From an uncultured Paracoccaceae bacterium (lineage in GTDB: Bacteria; Pseudomonadota; Alphaproteobacteria; Rhodobacterales; Rhodobacteraceae), in NCBI GenBank assembly GCA_947489325.1, contig CANLDA010000006.1, positions 62,001 through 126,000 of the forward strand: 64,000 nucleotides of DNA. The letters are read 5' to 3'. Each line of letters starts with the position of its first letter. Within the stretch, counting starts at the first letter, position 1. Under the pieces are notes generated by a model, which ran no database searches, was not told where the DNA came from, and worked only from the letters and a program-made list of their open reading frames with translations. Of the stretch, positions 16,614 to 25,394 are shown in pieces. The translations under genes were made by a program, and so were the position numbers.

Positions 16614-18392
16614 CTAGTCTTCTTCAAAGGGATCCCATTCATCCTCGACCTCTGGCAACGCCTCAAGCTCTGCCTGTGCCACGATTTCTTGTTGGGTGCG
16701 GATTTCAGTGATTTTGGCCTTGGGAAAGGCGTCAAACACGGCTTTGACCAATGGGTGGGCTTTTGCTTCTGCTTTGAGAGCGTTATCCGCCGCGTCCCGT
16801 TTTTCCTGAATGGTTTCGCCGCCACCTTCGTTGACAATCGTGACGGCCCAGCGATTTCCTGTCCATTGTTGCAGGTATTGGCCAAGGCTTTGCGCGAGGT
16901 CACGGGGTGCGCGGTCGGTTGGTTGAAATTCAATCCGGCCGGGGCGATAATTGACAAGACGCAGACAAGTTTCGACATCCACCAGCAATTTGGCATTGCG
17001 GTGTTTGCGGATCAATTCGACCACATGATCAAAGGTGACATATTGCGACAGCGCGGTTTCGCTTTGCAGAGCCAGTGCCATGGCGTGGCCGCCAGCAGAT
17101 CCGCCACCATTGCCAGACGGTACTTGGGATGTGGCATAGGCCGATGTCCCAGTGCCTGTGGGCGCACCGCCGTTTGTGGCATATCCACCGCCATTTCCGC
17201 CACCCGGTCCGGGGGCAGGAGGTGGAGGTGTGTCATGCAGCTTGCGGACCAATTCTTCGGGGCTTGGCAGGTCGGCCACATGTGTTAGGCGTATCAGTGC
17301 CATTTCTGCCGCCATCATGGCGTTGGGGGCAGCGCCGACTTCTTCCAAGGCTTTCAGTAGCATTTGCCACATTCTGGTTAAGACGCGCATGGGCAGCTTG
17401 TCAGCCATTGCTTGGCCGCGGGCGCGTTCATCTGGGCCAACAGTTGGATCGTCAGCGGCCTCGGGGGTGATCTTAACGACACTGACCCAATGGGTGATTT
17501 CCGCAAGATCGCGCAGCACCGCCATGGGATCGGCCCCGTCGGAGTATTGGCCGGCAAGTTCAGACAGCGCGGCCCCTGCATCACCGCGCATAATCATGTC
17601 AAAGAGATCGAGCACGCGACCACGATCCGCCAAGCCCAGCATGGCACGCACCTGATCAGCTCCGGTTTCGCCTGCACCGTGGCTGATGGCCTGATCTAAA
17701 AGCGATGTTGCATCGCGGGCAGACCCTTCGGCGGCGCGGGTGATCAGGGCCAGCGCCTCGTCGGTGATGTCAGCACCTTCTGATGTGGCGATCTTGCGCA
17801 GCAGCTCAATCTGGGTTTCAGGTTCAATCCGGCGCAGATCAAAGCGTTGGCAACGTGACAGAACCGTCACCGGAACCTTACGGATTTCGGTGGTGGCGAA
17901 GATGAACTTCACATGTGCGGGGGGTTCTTCCAACGTCTTCAGCAACGCGTTAAACGCGCTGGTCGAAAGCATGTGCACTTCGTCGATGATGTAAATTTTG
18001 TACCGTGCAGAAGCAGCGCGGTAATGCACACTGTCGATGATTTCGCGAATGTCGTTCACCCCAGTACGAGAGGCGGCATCCATTTCCATCACGTCGACGT
18101 GGCGGCCTTCCATGATGGCGGTGCAATGTTCGCATTGGCCGCATGGGTCTGTGGTTGGGCCGCTTTCGCCATCCGTGCCGATACAGTTCATGCCTTTGGC
18201 GATGATACGGGCGGTGGTGGTTTTACCGGTGCCGCGAATGCCTGTCATGATAAAGGCAGATGCAATGCGGTCTGCTGCAAAGGCATTGCGCAGGGTGCGC
18301 ACCATTGCGTCCTGCCCCACCAGATCGACAAAGGTTTCGGGGCGGTATTTACGCGCAAGGACCTGATAGCCGGTATCTGTGGTGTCGTTCAT
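16614..18392 (-). CDS. dnaX: DNA polymerase III subunits gamma/tau
   Basis: The 592-residue protein opens TGYQVLARKYRPETFVDLVGQ. It has the AAA+ Walker A GIRGTGKTTTAR (about 51-62), a zinc module with C-x8-C-x2-C spacing around GPTTDPCGQCEHC, the DEVHMLS Walker B box and the SRC sensor region (about 150-180). A Gly/Pro-rich linker (about 390-440) and a C-terminal tau-like domain ending in an acidic tail follow. It loads the beta clamp and couples polymerase to helicase. The start at 18392 (MNDTTDTG) is chosen; earlier codons are Arg-rich and not family-like. I saw no slippery A-run that would signal programmed frameshifting. Confidence 0.95.
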   Translation of the reverse strand: MNDTTDTGYQVLARKYRPETFVDLVGQDAMVRTLRNAFAADRIASAFIMTGIRGTGKTTTARIIAKGMNCIGTDGESGPTTDPCGQCEHCTAIMEGRHVDVMEMDAASRTGVNDIREIIDSVHYRAASARYKIYIIDEVHMLSTSAFNALLKTLEEPPAHVKFIFATTEIRKVPVTVLSRCQRFDLRRIEPETQIELLRKIATSEGADITDEALALITRAAEGSARDATSLLDQAISHGAGETGADQVRAMLGLADRGRVLDLFDMIMRGDAGAALSELAGQYSDGADPMAVLRDLAEITHWVSVVKITPEAADDPTVGPDERARGQAMADKLPMRVLTRMWQMLLKALEEVGAAPNAMMAAEMALIRLTHVADLPSPEELVRKLHDTPPPPAPGPGGGNGGGYATNGGAPTGTGTSAYATSQVPSGNGGGSAGGHAMALALQSETALSQYVTFDHVVELIRKHRNAKLLVDVETCLRLVNYRPGRIEFQPTDRAPRDLAQSLGQYLQQWTGNRWAVTIVNEGGGETIQEKRDAADNALKAEAKAHPLVKAVFDAFPKAKITEIRTQQEIVAQAELEALPEVEDEWDPFEED

Positions 18393-18594
18393 GGCTCGCC
18401 TTTGGATTCGTCTGCGCGCCCACCGTAAGCGGCGCAGGGCGGCGCGTCTACCGGATAGACAAGTCGCACCCGCCCATTCGCGCCGCACGGCATGTGCTTG
18501 AGATGGCCGAGGGGGAAGGCAGGGCGGATTTCCCCCTCTCGCCGTTTGGCGCGAAACGATATAATCTGGTCAATGAAGGTTACGGAGGCATGGC

Positions 18595-19431
18595 ATGCGT
18601 TTGCGTGGAACTCGTCGCAGTGGAAATATCGAAGACCGACGTAAGTCTGGTGGCGGCGGCAAGGCCGGGATCGGTGGCGTCGGTTTGCTTGTTGTTTTGG
18701 CGATCGGATATTTTGCGGGAATAGATGTGACTCCTTTGCTGGAGCAAACAGCGGCGCCTCATTCCAATGAAACTCGTACTCTGAGCGCTGAGGAAGAGCG
18801 CGCGGCCACATTTACCGCGCAAGTCTTGGGTACGACCGAACAGGTTTGGGGGCAGATTTTCCCTGAGCAAGTTGGCAAGGCTTACGAAGAGCCTGTGTTG
18901 GTGCTGTATTCCGGTGTGACCCGCAGCCCGTGTGGCAATGCAAGCGGGGCGACTGGACCATTTTATTGCCCCGCCGACAAAAAAGCGTATTTGGATACGG
19001 AATTCTTTGCGACGCTGGCCCAGCAATTAGGCGCAAAAGGGGATTTTGCTGCCGCCTATGTAATTGCGCATGAGGTGGCCCATCATGTGCAAAATGAGCT
19101 GGGTATTCTGGGACAGGTGAATAAAGCCCGCCAAAGCGCCGGTGAAACGCAGGCCAATGCCTTGACCGTTCGGCTTGAACTACAGGCGGATTGCCTGAGT
19201 GGCGTGTGGGCGCGATTTGTTGATGGGTTGTTAGAGCCAGGTGATGTGAAAGAGGCACTAAACGCCGCGCGCAAAATCGGTGATGATCATTTGCAAAAAC
19301 GTGCAGGCCGTGTGCCACAACCCCATACTTTCACTCATGGCACAAGCCGCCAACGCGCGGCGTGGTTCAAACGTGGATATGACAGTGGCGATATGAGCCA
19401 ATGTGATACATTCAACGCCAAGACCCTGTGA
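18595..19431 (+). CDS. ypfJ: YpfJ family neutral zinc metallopeptidase
   Basis: The 278-residue protein starts MRLRGTRRSGNIEDRR, a Gly-rich linker and a single membrane helix (about 30-47), the standard YpfJ architecture. The soluble domain contains PFYCPADKKAYLDTEFF and the zinc motif AHEVAHHVQN (H-E-x-x-H at about 158-162). A further conserved acidic segment, RLELQADCLSGVWA, would supply the third ligand. The domain is probably periplasmic. Its TGA overlaps the GTG start of the downstream phosphatase gene (GTGA), so the two are translationally coupled. Confidence 0.9.
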   Translation: MRLRGTRRSGNIEDRRKSGGGGKAGIGGVGLLVVLAIGYFAGIDVTPLLEQTAAPHSNETRTLSAEEERAATFTAQVLGTTEQVWGQIFPEQVGKAYEEPVLVLYSGVTRSPCGNASGATGPFYCPADKKAYLDTEFFATLAQQLGAKGDFAAAYVIAHEVAHHVQNELGILGQVNKARQSAGETQANALTVRLELQADCLSGVWARFVDGLLEPGDVKEALNAARKIGDDHLQKRAGRVPQPHTFTHGTSRQRAAWFKRGYDSGDMSQCDTFNAKTL

Positions 19432-19922
19432 CATTTCAGATTTACCCAATGCCCGCCGGCAGCGGCGAGATTGCATTATGCCCTTTGCCAGGGCGACACG
19501 GGGACTATCCGGGAGATATGTCGGTTGTTTGGGGCTGGGGCCCAACACTTGTTCTAAGCATGACAGAACAGTCTGAAATGGAAGAAGTAGGGGCAGGGCA
19601 ACTCGCGCAGGATTTGGCGAAGCGAGGGATTAACTGGCTGCATCTACCTATCCGTGATTTTGGTGCTCCTGCGGGGGCAACCCTAGCGGCGTGGCCGGTG
19701 GCATCAACGCAAGCGCGGGCCGTGTTGCTGAGTGGTGGCCGCGTGTTGGTGCATTGTTTCGGAGGATGCGGGCGTTCGGGTATGGCGACCTTGCGCATCC
19801 TGTGTGAATTGGGGGTAGAACCAGCTGCCGCTCTAGCCCGTTTGCGCACCGCCAGACCCTGTGCGGTGGAAACCACAGAACAGATGGTGTGGGCGCAGGA
19901 AAGAACACATCACCCAGATTAA
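19428..19922 (+). CDS. Small protein-tyrosine/dual-specificity phosphatase-like protein
   Basis: The 164-residue protein carries the cysteine phosphatase signature HCFGGCGRSGM (C-x5-R, about 105-115) and an upstream acid loop LPIRDFGAPAG (about 70-80) that would hold the general acid aspartate. The start is a GTG overlapping the YpfJ stop by four bases; an ATG seven codons later (19449) is possible. It is cytoplasmic. Substrate unknown: phosphotyrosine protein, inositol phosphate or nucleotide. Coupling to a membrane metallopeptidase is unusual and may indicate a shared process. Confidence 0.75.
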   Translation: MTFQIYPMPAGSGEIALCPLPGRHGDYPGDMSVVWGWGPTLVLSMTEQSEMEEVGAGQLAQDLAKRGINWLHLPIRDFGAPAGATLAAWPVASTQARAVLLSGGRVLVHCFGGCGRSGMATLRILCELGVEPAAALARLRTARPCAVETTEQMVWAQERTHHPD

Positions 19923-19969
19923 GACATAAACCCTGTTATGGGGCAGATGCATTTGAACAAAGAAAGGAA

Positions 19970-20067
19970 AGGTGAGAGGTTGAACATCGACCCAAGCGGG
20001 ACTCGTTGCGGCTGCTTCCTTCCGGATCTGACCGGGTTGGCGAGGCGCCTGCCCGCGCCAACCTCTC
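19970..20067 (-). ncRNA. ffs: Signal recognition particle 4.5S-type RNA
   Basis: On the minus strand the sequence contains the invariant SRP domain IV core (GGTCAGATCCGGAAGGAAGC at 20012-20031) inside a long hairpin whose ends pair (GAGAGGTT at 20060-20067 with AACCTCTC at 19974-19981). A T-rich tail (CCTTTCCTTTCTTTG) follows. It binds Ffh to target membrane proteins co-translationally. Its 5' end coincides with the stop codon of the upstream phosphoesterase gene, so its promoter must lie inside that gene, or the RNA is processed from a longer transcript. Exact ends are estimates. Confidence 0.93.
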
Positions 20068-22012
20068 AAGCGGAGATATAATCAGGCTTGCTGTTAGATG
20101 CAAGAGTAGGTGTCGTGACAGTATCAAGATGTACGCGATACCGCCAAAACCCGTTGGACTGCGGCCCGATCTCTTGTAAATTAAGGGTTTTGACGGTCTG
20201 GGCGTGCTCTTTCGCATCCGGGCCCGTATCCAGAAAAACCGAGGTATTGGCCATTTCTTTAAATGCCCATGTCTGAGGGAGATTCGGGCAGGTTTCTGGA
20301 TCGTTTGACAGATATTCCGTTAGAAGATCGCGAATGGGATGCTGTGTTGTCAAAATCAAGTTTTGGGGCCCTGTGTGAGGGTAATTACCCCCACCCATCG
20401 CGCGATAATTATTTGTGGCCAGAACAAAGTCCTGGTCCTCTTGGATTGGCACCCCGTTTAGCTGAACGTTTTTGATACGATGTGCATTGCCAAGGGCAAT
20501 ATGACCTTCGGGCGAATAACGGGCAGGGTTGGACAGGTCGATCTGATACGTCAGACCATGGATCGTGTCGAAATTATAGCTGGGGAAATTCGGGTTGCGC
20601 AGCATCTGATTGTGCTGACCGGGTTGAATGTGATTGAAAATGCTGGCCGACATTTCGAGCCAGTCAATGATTTGGGCACCAGAAAGTCTGAGTGCACTTA
20701 CTTCGTTGGGAAATGGGTAGAGATCTGCCACGTGACGTGTGGCAATTTCCCCCTGTGCGATGTTTGTGTAATTTGAAGGTCCAGATCGTCCGCCGCACTT
20801 AAGAGGTGCCGTGGCAGATAGGATAGGAAGGTCAGCCAAAGGACTGTCTGCAAGGCGCGCACGCACAAATTCACGCTGCACAGTGCCGACAAGGCGGGTT
20901 GCGCAATCATCTTGTACCAATGAAAAGTGGCTGTGAATTGCGTGCCGTATAAAGCCAACAGGTCGGCGGATGAATTTCAGCGTATCAGCGTGTTCTTTTG
21001 CCAACAGGTCACGGACGCAGGGGTCTTCTGGGGCAATCCAAGCCAAGGCACCAGACGGTGTACGCTTTAGGACCGGATGTACCGTGCTGGAATGTGATGC
21101 AACATGCCACCCCAGATCGGTCTGCACCAAATCAAGATCAAGTTGCCCAAGGTATGATCCAGCATGGCCACACATAACGGCAGGTTTTCCATACAAGGTG
21201 CCACGCTGGGGGTCGATCTCTGCAAATTCTGATGGCGTGTCATTCGGGAACACCAGATGGGTATGGCCGCAGACAATGGCATCTACTCCGTCAATAGCGG
21301 CAACGTAGGCCGAGACGTTTTCCTTGAAAGGATGAAGGGGATTGGGATCAATTCCAGAATGACTGAGCGCAATGATGATATCGGCGCCTTCCTTCTTGAG
21401 AGCGCGTGTTGCCTGTCGTGCAGCCTCTACTGCGTCAATGGCGTGCAGAGAGTCGCCAATCTTATTATGTTCCCATTTCGTAGTTTGCGGAGGCAGAATG
21501 CCAAAAAGTCCGATTTTCAGAACGTGGCTTTGGCCATCGGTATCGTGAATCAAACGATTCAGAATTATGTGGGGTTTGAAATGTATCTTTTTGGGTGAAT
21601 TTGTTGGAGTGGAGATCAAGTTTTCACATAATATGGGGAAATTCGCATCGTCGATGGCCTTGTTCATCGCATCCAATCCGAAATCGAATTCATGATTCCC
21701 AAGTGCCGCTGCATCATAGTGCAAGTGGTTCATCGCGCGGATGACCGGGCTGATTTTTTGTGTCGCCACGCGATAGTGGTGATCAGAAAGAGCTGTTCCC
21801 TGAAGGAAATCCCCATTGTCCACCAGCACCGAGTTCCGCGCAGTTTGACGCTGTTCGTTTATCAACGTTGCAAGGCGGCTGAGGCTGGGGAGATCACGAG
21901 GTTGATCGGTGAAGTAGTCATAGGACAAAAGATGCGCGTGCAAATCAGACGTCGCCAAAACCCGTAAGTGAACACGAGATTCTTCTGAATTGGGCAATAG
22001 AGTACTTTCCAA
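20066..22012 (-). CDS. cpdB: 2',3'-cyclic-nucleotide phosphodiesterase / 5'-nucleotidase family (CpdB-like), no signal peptide
   Basis: The 648-residue protein equals CpdB in length. Metallophosphoesterase motifs are in order: ATSDLHAHL (about 19-27), DNGDFLQGT (about 64-72), ALGNHEFDFG (about 101-110), ALSHSGID and VCGHTHLVF. The 5'-nucleotidase C-terminal domain then has NEVSALRLSGAQIIDWLE and the aromatic NNYRAMGGGNYP. Unlike E. coli CpdB, the N-terminus has no hydrophobic leader. The start is a TTG at 22012 with AAAGG seven bases upstream, or a TTG five codons on. Either a cytoplasmic enzyme or a mis-called start is possible. The last codon abuts ffs. Confidence 0.85.
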   Translation of the reverse strand: MESTLLPNSEESRVHLRVLATSDLHAHLLSYDYFTDQPRDLPSLSRLATLINEQRQTARNSVLVDNGDFLQGTALSDHHYRVATQKISPVIRAMNHLHYDAAALGNHEFDFGLDAMNKAIDDANFPILCENLISTPTNSPKKIHFKPHIILNRLIHDTDGQSHVLKIGLFGILPPQTTKWEHNKIGDSLHAIDAVEAARQATRALKKEGADIIIALSHSGIDPNPLHPFKENVSAYVAAIDGVDAIVCGHTHLVFPNDTPSEFAEIDPQRGTLYGKPAVMCGHAGSYLGQLDLDLVQTDLGWHVASHSSTVHPVLKRTPSGALAWIAPEDPCVRDLLAKEHADTLKFIRRPVGFIRHAIHSHFSLVQDDCATRLVGTVQREFVRARLADSPLADLPILSATAPLKCGGRSGPSNYTNIAQGEIATRHVADLYPFPNEVSALRLSGAQIIDWLEMSASIFNHIQPGQHNQMLRNPNFPSYNFDTIHGLTYQIDLSNPARYSPEGHIALGNAHRIKNVQLNGVPIQEDQDFVLATNNYRAMGGGNYPHTGPQNLILTTQHPIRDLLTEYLSNDPETCPNLPQTWAFKEMANTSVFLDTGPDAKEHAQTVKTLNLQEIGPQSNGFWRYRVHLDTVTTPTLASNSKPDYISA

Positions 22013-22246
22013 AGGTTAGCCTTTTCCAAGAAAAAGGGAGGAACCAAGCCATACTCGTAAAAATTCTAAACCATACGCTAAACACAAAAGTAACAGGTTG
22101 GGAAATAGAGTAAAAGATTCCCCCTATGATTGAAATCTCGACGTTGGGTAATTCTTCATGATTGCATTTTGTGTAGCATTTTTGTTTCACGGATTGTTCC
22201 GACCAGCGGGGCATGCCAGACCTTGCCAAGGCAATAGGACAAAAAC

Positions 22247-23215
22247 ATGAAACATGCGGAATTGGTGACTTTCGGTGGATCCGGGATGGATCGAGCGGCT
22301 GAGATTCGGGGAAATGGGGCTTTGCTTGATGAGGCGCGGGTGTCACCGATGTCAACAACCATCCTATTGTGGCGTGGTAAGTTGCTGATATCCGGGAAAA
22401 ACCGTGATCACCTTGTTAAGGTTGCGATGGATCACTCGGCTTTGAAAGATGCCGGGGTGCCGCCAATTTTGTTGGGTCGAGATGATGAAGGGTATTGCTT
22501 TGCGCATAACCTGACGCATTGGACACCAGAAGAAATTGACGACGCAGCGTTCGATAGCTTTCTGGACAAAAGTGAGCAACATCATCCCGCATTTCCTGCA
22601 GATCACCTGTTTTGTGAATTGCGTGGCATCATGATCAACTTGTCCGCGCGGGATGCAGAGTTGGCGGCAACGGCCAAGGCTTTGTTCAATTGGCATAAGA
22701 CGCATAAATTCTGCGCAATGTGCGGCGCGCCAAGTGATATGACCATGGCCGGATGGCAGCGCAGTTGTGTGGCCTGTGGCGGGCAGCATTTCCCACGTAC
22801 CGATCCTGTGGTGATTATGCTTATTACTCATGGCAATAAGGTGTTGATCGGGCGCAGTCCAGGATGGCCCGAAGGTATGTATTCCCTGTTGGCGGGATTT
22901 GTAGAGCCGGGCGAAACCCTTGAGGCTGCAGTTCGGCGCGAGGTTTTTGAAGAGGCAGGCATTCGCGTAGGGCACGTTGATTATCTGGCGAGTCAGCCTT
23001 GGGCGTTTCCTTCTTCGCTGATGTTTGGGTGCAGTGGAAAGGCCCTAAACGACGACATCACAATTGATCCTCATGAAATCGAAGACGCTGTCTGGGTAAG
23101 TCGAGAAGAGATTATGCAATCCTTTGCTGGGACACATCCCTTCATCAAACCTGCGCGAGAAGGGGCAATTGCACATTTTATTCTACGCAACTGGCTTGCA
23201 GATCGGCTTGATTGA
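22247..23215 (+). CDS. nudC: NADH pyrophosphatase / NAD-capped RNA decapping hydrolase
   Basis: The 322-residue protein has an N-terminal beta domain, a four-cysteine zinc ribbon (CAMCGAPS ... CVACGG, about 162-182), and the Nudix box GFVEPGETLEAAVRREVFEEAGI (G-x5-E-x7-REUxEExGU). It also has the NudC-specific SQPWAFPSSLM motif (about 248-258), which selects NAD(H). It hydrolyses NADH to NMNH and AMP and can remove NAD caps from RNA. AGGA lies seven bases before the ATG, and the opening MKHAELVTFGGSGMDRAAE is family-like. An SRPBCC gene follows 38 bp later. Confidence 0.93.
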   Translation: MKHAELVTFGGSGMDRAAEIRGNGALLDEARVSPMSTTILLWRGKLLISGKNRDHLVKVAMDHSALKDAGVPPILLGRDDEGYCFAHNLTHWTPEEIDDAAFDSFLDKSEQHHPAFPADHLFCELRGIMINLSARDAELAATAKALFNWHKTHKFCAMCGAPSDMTMAGWQRSCVACGGQHFPRTDPVVIMLITHGNKVLIGRSPGWPEGMYSLLAGFVEPGETLEAAVRREVFEEAGIRVGHVDYLASQPWAFPSSLMFGCSGKALNDDITIDPHEIEDAVWVSREEIMQSFAGTHPFIKPAREGAIAHFILRNWLADRLD

Positions 23216-23253
23216 CGCGACACTGCGACAAATCAAAAAAACAGAGGCAGATT

Positions 23254-23721
23254 ATGAAATTCGCAACCAAAGAGGACATCGAAGCGCCAATTGATCACGT
23301 GTTTCAGATGTTGTCTGATTTTGAGAATTTTGAACGCTCGGCCTTGCGGCGCGGTGCGGAAATTGAACGCCTCGATAGTTTGGCAGCACCAGCTGCTGGT
23401 GCAGCGTGGAATATTCGCTTTTTGATGCGAGGCAAAGAACGGCAACTCAAGTTGGACCTTGTGGAGTATGTCCCATCGACTGAGATGGTGTTTAAGGCAA
23501 CATCTCCGGGCATGAACGGCACAATGCACATTGATTTGGTGGCGTTGTCACGACAACGCACACGTATGAATATGGTGGCTGAAATTACTCCGCAGACGCT
23601 GACAGCGCGTTTGTTTGTTCAGTCCCTTAAATTGGCACGCGCGAATCTGTCCAAGCGACTTGATACTCGCATGGCCAGCATGGCGCGCGATATGGAAGAG
23701 CGTTACGCCAGACTGGCTTGA
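23254..23721 (+). CDS. SRPBCC (START/CoxG-like) family protein
   Basis: The 155-residue protein begins MKFATKEDIEAPIDHVFQMLSDFENFERSALRRG, the opening strand-helix of polyketide-cyclase/START hydrophobic-pocket proteins. It continues with beta strands (IRFLMRGKERQLKLDLVEY, TEMVFKATSPGMNGTMHIDL) and a long C-terminal helix ending MARDMEERYARLA. GAGG six bases upstream selects the ATG at 23254 over an earlier in-frame ATG. Such proteins bind hydrophobic ligands; no ligand can be inferred. It probably shares a transcript with nudC. Confidence 0.75.
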   Translation: MKFATKEDIEAPIDHVFQMLSDFENFERSALRRGAEIERLDSLAAPAAGAAWNIRFLMRGKERQLKLDLVEYVPSTEMVFKATSPGMNGTMHIDLVALSRQRTRMNMVAEITPQTLTARLFVQSLKLARANLSKRLDTRMASMARDMEERYARLA

Positions 23722-23723
23722 CT

Positions 23724-24560
23724 TTAGCTGTGACGCGGCGCGGCAGAGGGATAAACGCCAAGGATTTTAATTTCATCCGTGAAATAATCCAATTCTTCCA
23801 AGGCAAGCTGTACATTTGGATCATCAGGATGGCCTTCGATGTCTGCGTAAAACTGTGTCGCGGTAAAGCTGCCGCCAATCATATAGCTTTCAAGCTTGGT
23901 CATGTTCACGCCGTTGGTCGCAAACCCACCCATTGCTTTATACAAGGCGGCCGGAATGTTGCGAACCTGAAAGACAAATGATGTCATCATGCCATGATCG
24001 CCGCGCCGCGAATGATCAGCGTCGCGTGACATGATCAGGAAACGGGTGGTGTTGTTGCCCTGATCTTCGATGTGACGTGCCAGAACGTCCAACCCGTAAA
24101 TTTCCCCAGCCAGATCCCCAGCCAGTGCCGCCATTTCAGGGCGCCCCTCTTCGGCGACCTGTTTGGCGGACCCCGCGGTATCGGCTCCTGTGATTCGGTG
24201 GATGTTGTGCTCACGCAAGAATTCCTGACATTGACCCAACAGGACTGCGTGACTCATGGCGTGTGTGATGTCATTCAATTTTGTGCCGGGAATGGCCAGC
24301 AAATTGATATGCACGCGCACGAACGCCTCATCAATGATGTGCAAACCGGAATGCGGCAGCAGGTTGTGGTTATCAGGCACCCGGCCAAATGTCGTGTTCT
24401 CGACAGGCAACATAGCAAGGTCTGCCTCGCCTGTTCGCACGGCTTCGATCACGTCCTCAAACGTGCGGCAAGGCATTGCTTCCATGTCTGGGCGGGCGTC
24501 GTGGCAAGCCTGATGCGAGTAGGCTCCGGGCTCTCCCTGAAAGGCAATTTTGTTCGTCAT
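23724..24560 (-). CDS. pheA: Prephenate dehydratase
   Basis: A 278-residue monofunctional PheA. The catalytic domain starts KIAFQGEPGAYSHQAC and contains DLAMLPVENTTFGRV (about 53-67) and the substrate-site region DQGNNTTRFLIM (about 176-187, the conserved N-x-T-R-F motif). The C-terminal ACT domain has NMTKLESYMIGG (an ESRP-like regulatory loop, about 231-242). It converts prephenate to phenylpyruvate in phenylalanine synthesis and is normally Phe-inhibited. No chorismate mutase domain is present. It is divergent from cytochrome c_y and ends two bases from the SRPBCC gene stop. Confidence 0.95.
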   Translation of the reverse strand: MTNKIAFQGEPGAYSHQACHDARPDMEAMPCRTFEDVIEAVRTGEADLAMLPVENTTFGRVPDNHNLLPHSGLHIIDEAFVRVHINLLAIPGTKLNDITHAMSHAVLLGQCQEFLREHNIHRITGADTAGSAKQVAEEGRPEMAALAGDLAGEIYGLDVLARHIEDQGNNTTRFLIMSRDADHSRRGDHGMMTSFVFQVRNIPAALYKAMGGFATNGVNMTKLESYMIGGSFTATQFYADIEGHPDDPNVQLALEELDYFTDEIKILGVYPSAAPRHS

Positions 24561-24678
24561 CTGTGCTTTTTCCGTCAGATTGGGCCAAAATGGGCGTTTG
24601 GTCGCGGTAACTATACCTTGCTTTCGCGTAGGGGAAGCGGATAGATACCGCTCAAAGGCCACGAGATGGAAACGTAGC

Positions 24679-25206
24679 ATGTTCGACACGATGACAATGA
24701 CAAAGATTTTGGGCGCCTTCTGTGGCGCTCTTTTGGTATTCCTGCTAGGCAGCTGGGCCGCGGAAACACTGTACCACACTGGCGGTGGTGGACATGGTGA
24801 TCACGCGAAGCAAGCCTATGTGATTGAGGTGGAAGGCGCCGATGATCACGGTGGTGAAGCCGAAGAAGAAGCCCCTTCGATGGAAGAGATGATGGCAAAT
24901 GCGGATATTGCAAAAGGCAAGAAAGTCTTTGGCAAGTGCAAAGCCTGTCACAAACTCGAAGATGGCGCGAATTCAACTGGTCCGACCTTGTATAACATTA
25001 TCGGGCGTCCAGTGCAGGCAGTTGGGGACTTTTCCTATTCTGGCGCGCTGGAAGGCACAACCGAGGCCTGGACCGAAGACGCGTTGTTTGGTTTCCTGGC
25101 GTCTCCAAAAGCGTTTGCACCAGGCACATCCATGGCGTTTGCGGGTCTGAAAAAGCCTAAAGATCGCGCCAACGTGATTGCTTATTTGTCTAGCTTGAAC
25201 AATTGA
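24679..25206 (+). CDS. cycY: Membrane-anchored cytochrome c (c_y/CycM type)
   Basis: The 175-residue protein keeps an uncleaved N-terminal helix (about 8-27) as anchor, then a His/Gly/acid-rich linker (about 33-70) and one class I cytochrome domain. The heme motif is CKACH (C87, C90, H91) and the distal ligand M152 lies in GTSMAF. In Rhodobacter, cytochrome c_y shuttles electrons between the bc1 complex and the cbb3 oxidase or the reaction centre while remaining membrane-bound. That fits the cco genes 12 kb away. The start at 24679 gives the expected anchor. A strong terminator follows. Confidence 0.88.
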   Translation: MFDTMTMTKILGAFCGALLVFLLGSWAAETLYHTGGGGHGDHAKQAYVIEVEGADDHGGEAEEEAPSMEEMMANADIAKGKKVFGKCKACHKLEDGANSTGPTLYNIIGRPVQAVGDFSYSGALEGTTEAWTEDALFGFLASPKAFAPGTSMAFAGLKKPKDRANVIAYLSSLNN

Positions 25207-25226
25207 TCCCAGATCAAGAGGTTTAT

Positions 25227-25260
25227 AAAGGCCGCTGTGCATGTCGCAGCGGCCTTTTTT
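25227..25260 (+). terminator. Intrinsic terminator after cytochrome c_y
   Basis: AAAGGCCGCTG (25227-25237) pairs with CAGCGGCCTTT (25247-25257), followed by further Ts. Confidence 0.85.
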
Positions 25261-25394
25261 ATGTTTGGCAGGCAGAGTTCGGCACATTCACTTCTTGTTT
25301 ACAAAGTCTCTCCTTGAATATGTCGGGTGAGGACAATTAGCTTATGCACAAAATCAACTCTGCCAGATCCACTGACAGACCGGAGGAAGAGCCA

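Noticed and set aside
21945-22358. 137-codon minus-strand frame upstream of the CpdB-like gene containing a Met-Ala-Trp hydrophobic piece
   Set aside because: Considered as a frame-shifted signal peptide for CpdB, but it overlaps the nudC start region, is out of frame, and lacks a ribosome site near the hydrophobic part.
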